Assembly (NCBI GenBank): GCA_035274225.1
Contig: DATEOK010000116.1
Span: 1-8,492 of the forward strand
Direction of reading: 5' to 3'
Length of the DNA stretch: 8,492 nucleotides
Source of the DNA: Dongia_A sp035274225
GTDB taxonomy: Bacteria > Pseudomonadota > Alphaproteobacteria > Dongiales > Dongiaceae
How positions within the stretch are numbered: the stretch's first letter is position 1; each line of letters starts with the position of its first letter. Of the stretch, positions 1-6,441 are shown one piece after another. The position numbers and the translations under genes are program-made. The notes beneath the pieces were generated by a model. That model saw only the letters and a list, made by a program, of their open reading frames with translations. It did no database searches and was not told the origin of the DNA.

Positions 1-1
1 G

Positions 2-1144
2 CCGGATGAGTCCGATGTGGCGCGGCGCCTGCTCTCGACCCAGGAGCGGCTGGAAGACGTCATCCGCCTGGTGTCCGACTGGGTGTGGGAGATCGACGCC
101 GACGGCCTCTTCACCATCGTGTCGGACCGGGCGCAGCGCGCCACCGGCTATCACCCGCGCGAACTGATCGGCACGTCGATCCTGGCGCTCGTTGCCGACA
201 GCGAGGTCGCCGACGGCTTGCTCTCGCGCCTCCAGACCCTGGCGCCGTTCCGCGACTTCACGCTGCCGATCCGCGCCAAGGACGGCGGCGACAAGACCTT
301 CCTGCTGAGCGCCGTGCCGGTGTTCGATGCGGACGGCGGCGCCCATCTCGGCTATCGCGGTACCGCCAGCGACATCACCGACCTCAGCGAGCGCGAGCGT
401 GCGATCCTGGCGGCGAAGGAATTGGCGGAACAGGCCAGCCGATCCAAGACCAAGTTCCTCGCCAACATGAGCCACGAGCTGCGCACCCCGCTCAACGCCA
501 TCATCGGCTTCTCCGACATGATGGCGCTGGCGATCCACGGCCCGATGGGCGCGCCCGCCTACGAGCAGTATGCCGCCGACATCAACGGCAGCGCCAAGCA
601 TCTGCTGTCGATCATCAACGACATCCTCGACATCGCGAAAATCGAGGCCGGCCGCCTCGACCTGATCGAAGAGGAAACGCCCATCACCAACCTGTGCGAC
701 GTCGCGATGCGCCTGATGCAGGAGCGCGCCCACGAGCAGCACGTCACGCTGCGCTTCGAACCTGGCCCCAACCTGCCCAATGCGATGGTCGACCAGCGCG
801 CCATGCGCCAGGTGCTGCTGAACCTCTTGTCCAACGCCATCAAGTTCACCCGCGCCGGCGGCGAGGTGACGCTGCGCGCGCAGCTGTCGATGGACGACGA
901 GCTGATGCTGCAGGTGATCGACACCGGCATCGGCATGCGCGAGGAAGACCTGCACCGCGTGCTCGAGCCGTTCGTCCAGGTCGAGAACGAGCTGACCCGC
1001 CGCTACGAAGGCACCGGCCTCGGGCTCTCGCTGTCGAAGCAATTGATCGAGCTGCATGGCGGCCGCATCGGCATCGTGAGCAAGCCGAACTTCGGCACCA
1101 CGGTCACGGTCTACCTGCCGGCGAGCCGGCTGCGGCGCGGCTGA
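2..1144 (+). CDS. PAS domain sensor histidine kinase, 5' end cut by the window edge
   Basis: This is a sensor kinase that should autophosphorylate on histidine and pass the phosphate to a response regulator that is not in the window. The frame is open from base 2. A GTG at 17 is the first possible start here, but codons before it are also open, so the true start is probably further left. Numbering from the GTG, a PAS domain spans about 10-122 (VWEIDADG, ATGYHPRELIG), followed by a short helical linker. The HisKA domain has the H-box SHELRTPLNAIIGF with phospho-acceptor H153. The HATPase domain has the N-box NLLSNAIKFT (N273), the G1 box DTGIGM (302-307) and the G2 box EGTGLGLSL (331-339). The protein ends soon after (RLRRG), so there is no C-terminal receiver domain. 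No membrane segment is visible in this part, though one could lie upstream. The input signal is unknown. Two small membrane-protein genes follow within 5 nt and 2 nt, probably as one operon. Confidence 0.95.
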   Translation, partial: PDESDVARRLLSTQERLEDVIRLVSDWVWEIDADGLFTIVSDRAQRATGYHPRELIGTSILALVADSEVADGLLSRLQTLAPFRDFTLPIRAKDGGDKTFLLSAVPVFDADGGAHLGYRGTASDITDLSERERAILAAKELAEQASRSKTKFLANMSHELRTPLNAIIGFSDMMALAIHGPMGAPAYEQYAADINGSAKHLLSIINDILDIAKIEAGRLDLIEEETPITNLCDVAMRLMQERAHEQHVTLRFEPGPNLPNAMVDQRAMRQVLLNLLSNAIKFTRAGGEVTLRAQLSMDDELMLQVIDTGIGMREEDLHRVLEPFVQVENELTRRYEGTGLGLSLSKQLIELHGGRIGIVSKPNFGTTVTVYLPASRLRRG

Positions 1145-1149
1145 GCACG

Positions 1150-1413
1150 ATGGAAGTGCTTATCTTCGTCTTGGCTCCATTCGCGATCATCGGCGTGCAG
1201 CTCTGGGCCGCGATCGCCTGGCACGGCGTCTGGCGCTGGCTCGCGGCCGCTCCGCTACTGATCCTCGCCGCCTACTTTCTCCAGATCATGGCGCAGATCT
1301 CGATCGACCCCACCAGCCACAATCTTTGGCCACTCGAACTGGCGATGATCGCCCTCATCGGGCTGCCGGTCGTCGGCGCGCTGTGGCTGGTCCGACTGGT
1401 GGCGAGGATCTAG
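1150..1413 (+). CDS. Small membrane protein, first of a tandem paralogous pair (87 aa)
   Basis: The function is not recognised. The ATG lies 5 nt after the kinase stop, and the Shine-Dalgarno is weak (only GAG close to the start), which suggests translational coupling to the kinase. The 87-residue protein is strongly hydrophobic with about three predicted membrane segments: roughly residues 3-23, 28-49 and 60-84, with a short polar loop (SIDPTSHN) before the third. Its hallmark is WHGVWRWLAAAPL at residues 24-36, which recurs exactly in the next gene. The two proteins have the same length, and the motif is offset by only four residues. Reality is supported by the tight spacing, by the hydrophobic pattern and by the paralog showing only synonymous changes across the motif. 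It may be an inner-membrane partner of the kinase, but that is inference from gene order alone. Confidence 0.78.
   Translation: MEVLIFVLAPFAIIGVQLWAAIAWHGVWRWLAAAPLLILAAYFLQIMAQISIDPTSHNLWPLELAMIALIGLPVVGALWLVRLVARI
1404..1408 (+). promoter_or_regulatory. Ribosome binding site (GAGGA) for the second small membrane protein
   Basis: GAGGA sits 7 nt before the ATG at 1416, inside the last codons of the preceding gene. It fixes the start at 1416 rather than at an earlier in-frame codon that would overlap the first paralog. Confidence 0.6.
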
Positions 1414-1415
1414 CC

Positions 1416-1679
1416 ATGCTCGGGTTTTCCGCTGGCCTGACCCTCGGTGCGCAACTCTATTTCGTCTGGTACTGGCACGGTGTCTGGCGCTGGCTGGCTG
1501 CGGCGCCGCTCATGCTCATGGCGGCATTCATTGCGTCGATCCCGATTCTGGTCTTGTTCGAACCGCGGATCGGTGACACTTGGCACCTGTTCCTGATCGT
1601 CATCAACTGCATCGGAATGATGTGGCTCGTCCTGCTTGCGCTGACGCGTCTCTTCATCCGATGGACAACCGTGTTCTAG
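1416..1679 (+). CDS. Small membrane protein, second of a tandem paralogous pair (87 aa)
   Basis: The function is not recognised. The start is 2 nt after the previous stop, with a good GAGGA Shine-Dalgarno 7 nt upstream. The protein is 87 residues, exactly the length of its neighbour, and repeats WHGVWRWLAAAPL at residues 20-32. The similarity extends on both sides: a QL pair six residues before the motif and L-L/M-AA-Y/F after it. Three membrane segments are likely, at about residues 4-18, 25-48 and 57-83, with the polar loop EPRIGDTWH before the last. The remainder has diverged strongly, so the duplication is old. Its TAG stop lies in a CTAG tetramer that also provides the stop of the convergent aminotransferase gene. 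It probably belongs to the same operon as the kinase and the first paralog. Confidence 0.78.
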   Translation: MLGFSAGLTLGAQLYFVWYWHGVWRWLAAAPLMLMAAFIASIPILVLFEPRIGDTWHLFLIVINCIGMMWLVLLALTRLFIRWTTVF

Positions 1680-2866
1680 GCCGCCGCGCGCCGCTCCTCG
1701 ACACCCGACAGATAGCTCAGCGCTGCCAGAACGCCGCCGGTGCGGTGCGGTACCTTGGCGAGGGCGAGGCCCATCTCAACGCCGCTCAGCGTGCCAGCCA
1801 GCATCAGGTCGTTGAAGTCTCCGAGATGGCCGATGCGGAACACCTTGTCGGCGAGCTTGCCGAGGCCGGCGCCGAGCGACATGTTGAACTTCTCGAGGAT
1901 CGTCTTGCGCAGGCCGTCGGCCGAGCAGCCTTCCGGCACGAATACCGCGGTCACCGACTGGCTGTATTCGCTGGGCTCGGCGCAGACGGTGTCGAGGCCC
2001 CAGGCGCGCACGGCGCGGCGGGTCGCTTCGGCAAGGCGCGTGTGGCGGGCGAAGATGTTCTCCAGCCCCTCCTCCGCGATCATGTCGAGCGCTTCCTTGA
2101 GGCCGAAGAACAGGTTGCAGACCGGCGTGTACGGCAGGTTGCCCTTGCCTTCGCAGGCCGCCAGCATCGGCTCCCAGTCCCAGAACGCGCGCGGCAGGCT
2201 CGCGGTCTTGGACGCGGCGCGCGCCTTCTCGCTGGCGGCGACGAAAGCAAGGCCGGTCGGCAGCATCAATCCCTTCTGCGAGCCACCGACCACCACGTCG
2301 ATGCCCCACTCGTCCATGCGCATGTCGGCGCTACCGAGCGAGGAGATCGTGTCAAGCATCAGCAACGCCGGATGGCCGGCGCGGTCGATTGCCTTGCGGA
2401 TCTCGGGTACGCGGCTCATCACGCCGTTCGAGGTCTCGTTGTGGACCAGCAGGATCGCCTTGATCTTGTGCGCCTTGTCGGCGGTCAGCACGGCTTCGAC
2501 CGCCTCGGGCGACGGCGCGCGGCGCCAGTCGGTCGCCAGCATCTGCACGTCGAGGCCGAGCTTGTGCGCCATGTTGCCCCACAGCACCGCGAACTGACCG
2601 GTGTCGAAGGTCAGCACCTGGTCGCCCGGCGAGAGCGTGTTGACCAGCGCGGACTCCCATCCGCCGGTACCCGACGCCGGGAAGATCATCACCGGCTGCT
2701 TGGTCTTGAACACCGGCCGGATGCGCTCGAAGATCTCGGCCTGGAGCTTGGCCCAGGCGGGACCGCGGTGATCCAGCACCGGCTGCGCGATGGCGCGCAG
2801 GATGCGGTCGGGGATGTTGCTCGGTCCCGGGACCTGCAGGAAATGGCGGCCAGCTTGGTAGGTCAT
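1676..2866 (-). CDS. Serine/alanine-glyoxylate-type aminotransferase (class V PLP enzyme)
   Basis: This is a fold-type I PLP aminotransferase of the class V family, which includes serine-glyoxylate, alanine-glyoxylate and aspartate-glyoxylate aminotransferases. These enzymes move an amino group to glyoxylate or pyruvate in the cytoplasm. The 396 residues match the usual family length. Visible landmarks are the N-terminal RHFLQVPGPSNIP (8-20), the cofactor loop SGTGGWE (65-71), HNETSNG (142-148), D172 in LMLDTISSLG (expected to contact the PLP ring), the Schiff-base lysine K198 in GGSQKGLMLP, and the substrate-carboxylate arginine R344 in FRIGHLGDFN. The start is well supported: the N-terminus is canonical and GGAG lies 7 nt upstream (2874-2877). 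The gene lies 106 nt downstream of the acyl-CoA synthetase on the same strand, so the two are likely functionally linked. Serine-glyoxylate activity is the best guess, but the amino donor cannot be fixed from sequence. The stop overlaps the convergent gene by 4 nt. Confidence 0.93.
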   Translation of the reverse strand: MTYQAGRHFLQVPGPSNIPDRILRAIAQPVLDHRGPAWAKLQAEIFERIRPVFKTKQPVMIFPASGTGGWESALVNTLSPGDQVLTFDTGQFAVLWGNMAHKLGLDVQMLATDWRRAPSPEAVEAVLTADKAHKIKAILLVHNETSNGVMSRVPEIRKAIDRAGHPALLMLDTISSLGSADMRMDEWGIDVVVGGSQKGLMLPTGLAFVAASEKARAASKTASLPRAFWDWEPMLAACEGKGNLPYTPVCNLFFGLKEALDMIAEEGLENIFARHTRLAEATRRAVRAWGLDTVCAEPSEYSQSVTAVFVPEGCSADGLRKTILEKFNMSLGAGLGKLADKVFRIGHLGDFNDLMLAGTLSGVEMGLALAKVPHRTGGVLAALSYLSGVEERRAAA

Positions 2867-2972
2867 CGTGGTGCTCCATCGGCGTAGAACGGCACGAGGG
2901 GCACGCTACTGACGGTCAGGACGGCGAACTAAGCGCATTGCGACGTCGGAAAGCGGCCAAACGACTCTTGGA
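2867..2972 (-). other. Intergenic spacer between synthetase and aminotransferase genes
   Basis: This 106-nt gap contains an 11-nt near-palindrome at 2909-2919 (CTGAC-G-GTCAG) and the aminotransferase Shine-Dalgarno at 2874-2877. I see no convincing -35/-10 pair and no hairpin followed by a T-tract. The aminotransferase may be transcribed by readthrough from the synthetase gene or from a promoter I cannot recognise. Confidence 0.45.
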
Positions 2973-5063
2973 CTATTGGCCAAGGACGACCAAGGCATCC
3001 ACCGCCACGGCGCCGTCCGCGCGCACCATCAGCGGGTTGACGTCGAGTTCGAGCAGCGTGTCGCGGTGCGCTTCGGCGAAGGCGGCGATGGCCATGATGC
3101 TCTTCACCAGGGCGGCCATGTCGGCCGCCGGCTTGCCGCGGTAGCCAGCCAGCAGCTTGGCGATCTTGAGCCGGCGGATGGCGGCTTCGACTTCCTCGGC
3201 GGACGTCGGCAGCAGCAGCATCGCCGCATCCTCGACCAGCTCGACCAGGATGCCCCCGGCGCCCACTACCAGCGCCAAGCCGAATTGCGGGTCGCGCTGG
3301 ACACCGACGATCAGCTCGGCGACGACATCGCCGACCATGCGCTCGACCAGCACTTTCTCGATGCGGCCACCCTTGAGATAGGTGGAGACGGATTTATCCA
3401 TCCGCCCGAGCGCCGCTTCCACCTCGGCCGGCGACTTGACGTTGATCGCGACAGCGCCCGCTTCGGTCTTGTGGGCGATCAGCGGCTCCGCAACCTTCAG
3501 CACCACGGGGAAGCCCAGCGCTTCGGCTGCCGCGACGGCATCGCTTGGCGCCACCACGCGGCTCTCTGGAACGGCGAGGCCGAAGCCGGCCAGCAGCTTC
3601 TTGCCGTCGACTTCCGACAACATGCGCCTGGTCTCGCCCGCAGCCGGGGTCGCCGGCAACGCCGCGGCCGCCGCCTTGCTCTTGCGCTGCGCAAAGCGGT
3701 GAACATCCGCGAAGGCGATCAATGCCTCTTCGAGCCCTTGCATCGGCGCGCCCTTGGCCGCGATCACTTCGGCACGCGCGACGGCGGGCAGCAGCTCCGA
3801 CAAGGTCGAGGTGACGATCGGCATCTTGCCATGCATCGTGCAGGCCTTCAGCAACGCGCGCACGCCGGCCATGCACGCAGCCTCCGTCTCGGGCCCGTCG
3901 GTGGCGAAGTCGAGCACCAGCATACCCGCATCGAAATCGCCGCGCATAACGGTGGAGAAGCACTTTACCAGCAAGTCCTCGTGCCCCCACAGCGACGTGT
4001 TGTAGTCGAGCGGGTTCGAGACGGTCGCGAAGTTCGGCAGTTGCTCGCGCAGATCGTCCGCCTGGTCCTTGGAGAATCCGGGTAGTGGGATCCCGAGCTC
4101 GTCGCACAGGTCCGCGGTCAGCAGGCACTCGCCGCCCGAGCAGGTGAACACCGCCAGCCGGTCGCCCTTGGGCAGGCCCGCGGTCGAGACCAGCTTCAGC
4201 GTCTCCAGCAGTTGCGGCACTGAATGCACGCGGATGATGCCGAGGCGCTCGAACAACGCGTCGTACATCTTGCCGCTGCCGGCCAGCGAGCCGGTGTGGC
4301 TCATGGCGAACTTGGCGCCAAGCTCGGAGTTGCCGGCCTTCAGCGCCACCAACGGCTTGCCGCACTGCAATGCCTTGGCGGCGGCGCGGCTGAACGCCGG
4401 CACGTCCTTGATGCCTTCGAGATAGAGACCGATCGCCGTCACTTTCGGATCGTCGGCCAGCGCGTCGACATAGTCGGCGGCATTGAGGATCGCCTGGTTG
4501 CCCGAGCTGATGACATAGGCGAACGGCACCGAGCGGTCGTTACGGCTGAGATTGAGTGCGATGTTGCCGCTCTGCATGACGAGGGCGCAGCCGTTCTCGA
4601 CCTGCTGGCCCAGCGCGCCGGTCGGCCACAGGCAGATGCCGTCGATGAAGTTGAGCATGCCGTAGCAATTCGGGCCTACCACAGCGAGGTTGCCGGCCGC
4701 CTTCACGAACTCCGCGTGCAGGGCGACGCCCTCGCCGCCCACTTCGGTGTATCCCGCGGCGTAGCAGATCGCGCCGCCGCCGCCGCGCGCATCCAGCTGC
4801 TTCAGGATTTCGATGGTCGCTTCGCGCGGCACCGCGATGAAGGTGGCGTCGGGCGCCTCCGGCAGGTCGGCGATCGAGGCGTAGCACTTGCGCCCGCCGA
4901 GCTCCGGGTATTTCGGATTGACGACCCAGATCTCGCCGCTGAAGCCGGTGTCGGCGCAGCGTCGGATCGAATCCGCCATCGCCTGGCCGCCAACGATGGC
5001 GACGTGCCGCGGCCGCAACAGGCGCCGCAAATTGCGCTGACGCTGTGATAATTCCGCGTCCAT
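2973..5063 (-). CDS. Single-chain NDP-forming acyl-CoA synthetase (acetate-CoA ligase family)
   Basis: This enzyme should form an acyl-CoA from a carboxylic acid, CoA and ATP through phospho-enzyme intermediates, releasing ADP, or run in reverse. The 696 residues carry the succinyl-CoA-synthetase-like architecture fused in one chain: an N-terminal CoA-binding Rossmann domain (about 13-135), two flavodoxin-like ligase domains (about 155-460) and a C-terminal ATP-grasp domain (about 478-696). Visible motifs are VVNPKYPELGG, VGPNCYGMLN, MQSGNIALN, and the catalytic histidine H256 in MSHTGSLAG. In the ATP-grasp part, HKTEAGAV holds the second conserved histidine (H531), followed by VERMV, a Gly-rich VVGAGGILVEL and the metal-site stretch LLELDVNPLMV. 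There is no C-terminal acetyltransferase domain, so it is not a Pat-type protein acetyltransferase. The start is supported by AAGGA 7 nt upstream. The substrate acid is unknown. An aminotransferase gene follows 106 nt downstream. Confidence 0.93.
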   Translation of the reverse strand: MDAELSQRQRNLRRLLRPRHVAIVGGQAMADSIRRCADTGFSGEIWVVNPKYPELGGRKCYASIADLPEAPDATFIAVPREATIEILKQLDARGGGGAICYAAGYTEVGGEGVALHAEFVKAAGNLAVVGPNCYGMLNFIDGICLWPTGALGQQVENGCALVMQSGNIALNLSRNDRSVPFAYVISSGNQAILNAADYVDALADDPKVTAIGLYLEGIKDVPAFSRAAAKALQCGKPLVALKAGNSELGAKFAMSHTGSLAGSGKMYDALFERLGIIRVHSVPQLLETLKLVSTAGLPKGDRLAVFTCSGGECLLTADLCDELGIPLPGFSKDQADDLREQLPNFATVSNPLDYNTSLWGHEDLLVKCFSTVMRGDFDAGMLVLDFATDGPETEAACMAGVRALLKACTMHGKMPIVTSTLSELLPAVARAEVIAAKGAPMQGLEEALIAFADVHRFAQRKSKAAAAALPATPAAGETRRMLSEVDGKKLLAGFGLAVPESRVVAPSDAVAAAEALGFPVVLKVAEPLIAHKTEAGAVAINVKSPAEVEAALGRMDKSVSTYLKGGRIEKVLVERMVGDVVAELIVGVQRDPQFGLALVVGAGGILVELVEDAAMLLLPTSAEEVEAAIRRLKIAKLLAGYRGKPAADMAALVKSIMAIAAFAEAHRDTLLELDVNPLMVRADGAVAVDALVVLGQ

Positions 5064-5178
5064 TCACCGATCCTTAGCGCCACGAGTCCTAACCTGACGG
5101 GGTTGGGTGTTAGCAGACCGTACCACGTCCGGGAAGGTCTGGGCGCGACCCGGCAGAGCGGCCCCGCGACGGCTCACA

Positions 5179-5196
5179 CCAAGTTTCGGAAATTGG
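5179..5196. repeat. Imperfect dyad, possible operator
   Basis: The arms are CCAA-(g)-TTTC and GAAA-TTGG around a central G. The left arm has one extra base. The core TTTC-G-GAAA is symmetric about its central base. It lies in the divergent intergenic region, where a regulator could act on either gene. The role is inferred only from position and symmetry. Confidence 0.3.
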
Positions 5197-5340
5197 GTCG
5201 TAAAGCTGCCCTATTTGCGCCCGGCGAAAAGACCGAGTGCGTGAGTCCGGCCACACAATGTCTTGAAATCGCGAGTATTTGCCGTTTGGCGTATAGCGCA
5301 TTCGCGACTCGAGACGTAAATTCGGAAAAATCATGAATAG

Positions 5341-5360
5341 CCCGAGTCGGGTGTCGGGTG
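5341..5360 (+). repeat. Palindrome CCCGAGTCGGG overlapping tandem GTCGGGT repeats
   Basis: CCCGA-G-TCGGG at 5341-5351 has 5-bp arms around one base. GTCGGGT then occurs twice in tandem (5346-5352 and 5353-5359). CGACTCG at 5305-5311 is also the inverse of CGAGTCG at 5343-5349, so alternative pairings in the leader RNA are possible. The element ends 19 nt before the TAXI start codon and could be an operator or a leader structure. No function is shown. Confidence 0.3.
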
Positions 5361-5367
5361 ATTCTTT

Positions 5368-5372
5368 GAGGG
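5368..5372 (+). promoter_or_regulatory. Ribosome binding site (GAGGG) deciding the GTG start of the TAXI gene
   Basis: GAGGG lies 7 nt before the GTG at 5380. The resulting N-terminus is a textbook signal peptide, which supports this start codon. Confidence 0.6.
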
Positions 5373-5379
5373 TTGTGCG

Positions 5380-6441
5380 GTGAAGTTCAGAACCACTTCC
5401 GGCACGAGGGCCAGGGTCATCTGGCTTGGCGGCGCATTCGCCGCCGGGGCAGTGGCGCTTGCTGCCTATCTGCTGCCCGGCAGCGGCCTCGACAAAGCGT
5501 TCGCCCAGGACGTCGCCTATTTCCGCATCGGCGCCGGCGCCCCGGGATCGACGCTCTACGACCTTGCCGGCGAAATCGCCAGCGCCATCAGCAACCCGCC
5601 CGGCTCGCGCCAATGCGACAATGACGGTCCTTGCGGCGTTGAAGGCGTGATCGGCCTCGCCCAGACCGCCACGGATCCCGTCAGCGCCTTGCAGTCGGTC
5701 GACGGCGGGGTGGTTGAATCGGTCATCGTCTCCGCCGATATCGCCGACGCGGCCGTGCAAGGCACCGGCCCGTTCAAGAAGTCCGGCCCAATGACCGAGC
5801 TGCGCTCCATCGGCAATGTGGGGCAGCTGGTCCTGCATGTCCTGGTCGCCAAGGAAGCGCCGTTCGCCGATCTGTCGGCGCTCAACGGCAAGCGGATCGC
5901 GATCGGCGTCAAGGATTCGGACAATGCGGTGACTGCGCGCTCCCTGCTGCGCGTCGCCGGCATCAACGAGAAGAAGACGAAGCTGGTGACCGGTGATCCG
6001 GAAGCCGCGGCGCTCGATCTGCTGGGCGACAAGGTCGACGCCCTGGTGCTGGTCGCGCAGCTACCGAACGCGGACGTCGCATCGCTGATGCGCACCGGTA
6101 GCTACAAGCTGCTCCCGGCCAAGCCGTCCGACGACAACAAGAGCGGCTACGTCACCGCCGGCTGGATCAAGCACAAGCAGTATGCCGGAACGGACGTCGT
6201 CCCGACCTTGTCGGTGCCTGCCGTGTGGGTGGTGCGTTCCTCGCTGTCGGACGAGCTCGCCGATGGCCTTGCCAAGGCGCTGCTGCACGCCGCCGGCAAT
6301 AACGACAAGATCCAGCCGAGCATCGACCGATTGACCGTCCCGCTGCATGCCGGCGCGCAGGCCGCCCTCGCCGCGCTCGGGCAGGCCGAAGAGGTCCAGG
6401 CGCCGGCGCCGGAACCGCCGCAGCCGGACGCGACCAACTAG
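5380..6441 (+). CDS. TAXI family TRAP-type solute-binding protein
   Basis: This is a periplasmic binding protein of the TAXI family, which delivers small organic acids or amino acids to TRAP permeases. The 353-residue precursor starts at a GTG. Its N-terminus is basic (KFRTTSGTRAR), followed by a hydrophobic segment at about 13-32 and a likely signal peptidase I site AFA-QD after residue 42. The mature protein opens with YFRIGAGAPGSTLYDLAGEIASAIS (49-71), the characteristic TAXI N-terminal motif. PPGSRQCDNDGPCGVEG then carries a cysteine pair (C79, C85), which may form a disulfide. GKRIAIG (170-176) and a later LSVPAVWVVRS stretch fit the second lobe. The tail is rich in Pro and Ala (about 339-350). 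No TRAP permease gene is adjacent, so this looks like an orphan receptor or one paired with a distant permease. The ligand is unknown. The stop overlaps the convergent TusA-family gene by 4 nt. Confidence 0.9.
   Translation: MKFRTTSGTRARVIWLGGAFAAGAVALAAYLLPGSGLDKAFAQDVAYFRIGAGAPGSTLYDLAGEIASAISNPPGSRQCDNDGPCGVEGVIGLAQTATDPVSALQSVDGGVVESVIVSADIADAAVQGTGPFKKSGPMTELRSIGNVGQLVLHVLVAKEAPFADLSALNGKRIAIGVKDSDNAVTARSLLRVAGINEKKTKLVTGDPEAAALDLLGDKVDALVLVAQLPNADVASLMRTGSYKLLPAKPSDDNKSGYVTAGWIKHKQYAGTDVVPTLSVPAVWVVRSSLSDELADGLAKALLHAAGNNDKIQPSIDRLTVPLHAGAQAALAALGQAEEVQAPAPEPPQPDATN

Larger units (their letters stand above)
5064..5379. promoter_or_regulatory. Divergent intergenic region between synthetase and TAXI genes
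   Basis: These 316 nt separate two divergently transcribed genes and should hold the promoters of both. The middle and right parts are visibly more AT-rich than the surrounding coding DNA. No strong sigma-70 pair was found: TTGAAA at 5263-5268 and TATAGC at 5292-5297 are 23 nt apart, too far for a normal promoter. Other visible structures are a dyad at 5179-5196, two copies of TTCGGAAA (5185-5192 and 5321-5328), a 6-bp inverted repeat at 5114-5119/5136-5141, and a palindrome with tandem heptamers at 5341-5360. A short open frame at 5103-5336 has no recognisable protein character and is not called. Confidence 0.6.

Noticed and set aside
85..1413. 442-codon + strand frame spanning the kinase and first small membrane gene
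   Set aside because: The part overlapping the kinase is an out-of-frame Arg-rich shadow. Only the portion from the ATG at 1150 looks like a real protein.
1580..2887. Long + strand open frame (435 codons) opposite the aminotransferase gene
   Set aside because: It is a GC-driven shadow of a well-conserved PLP enzyme. Its translation is rich in Arg, Gly, Ala and His with no domain pattern, and it overlaps the second small membrane gene.
2909..2919. CTGAC-G-GTCAG near-palindrome as an operator or terminator
   Set aside because: The arms are only 5 bp with a 1-nt centre, there is no T-tract, and such short dyads are expected by chance; it is mentioned only in the spacer description.
2976..4085. 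Long + strand open frame (369 codons) opposite the acyl-CoA synthetase gene
   Set aside because: It is antisense to clear ligase motifs. Its Arg/Gln/His-rich composition is typical of antisense frames in GC-rich DNA.
5263..5297. TTGAAA and TATAGC as a sigma-70 promoter for the TAXI gene
   Set aside because: The spacing is 23 nt, well outside the normal 16-18, so I do not call it as a promoter.
5103..5336. Possible 77-residue + strand protein in the divergent intergenic region
   Set aside because: It has no clear Shine-Dalgarno, domain or hydrophobic pattern, and it occupies the region expected to hold promoters.
5110..5838. 242-codon - strand open frame across the intergenic region and TAXI 5' end
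   Set aside because: It is antisense to a convincing signal peptide and TAXI motif and has no recognisable features.
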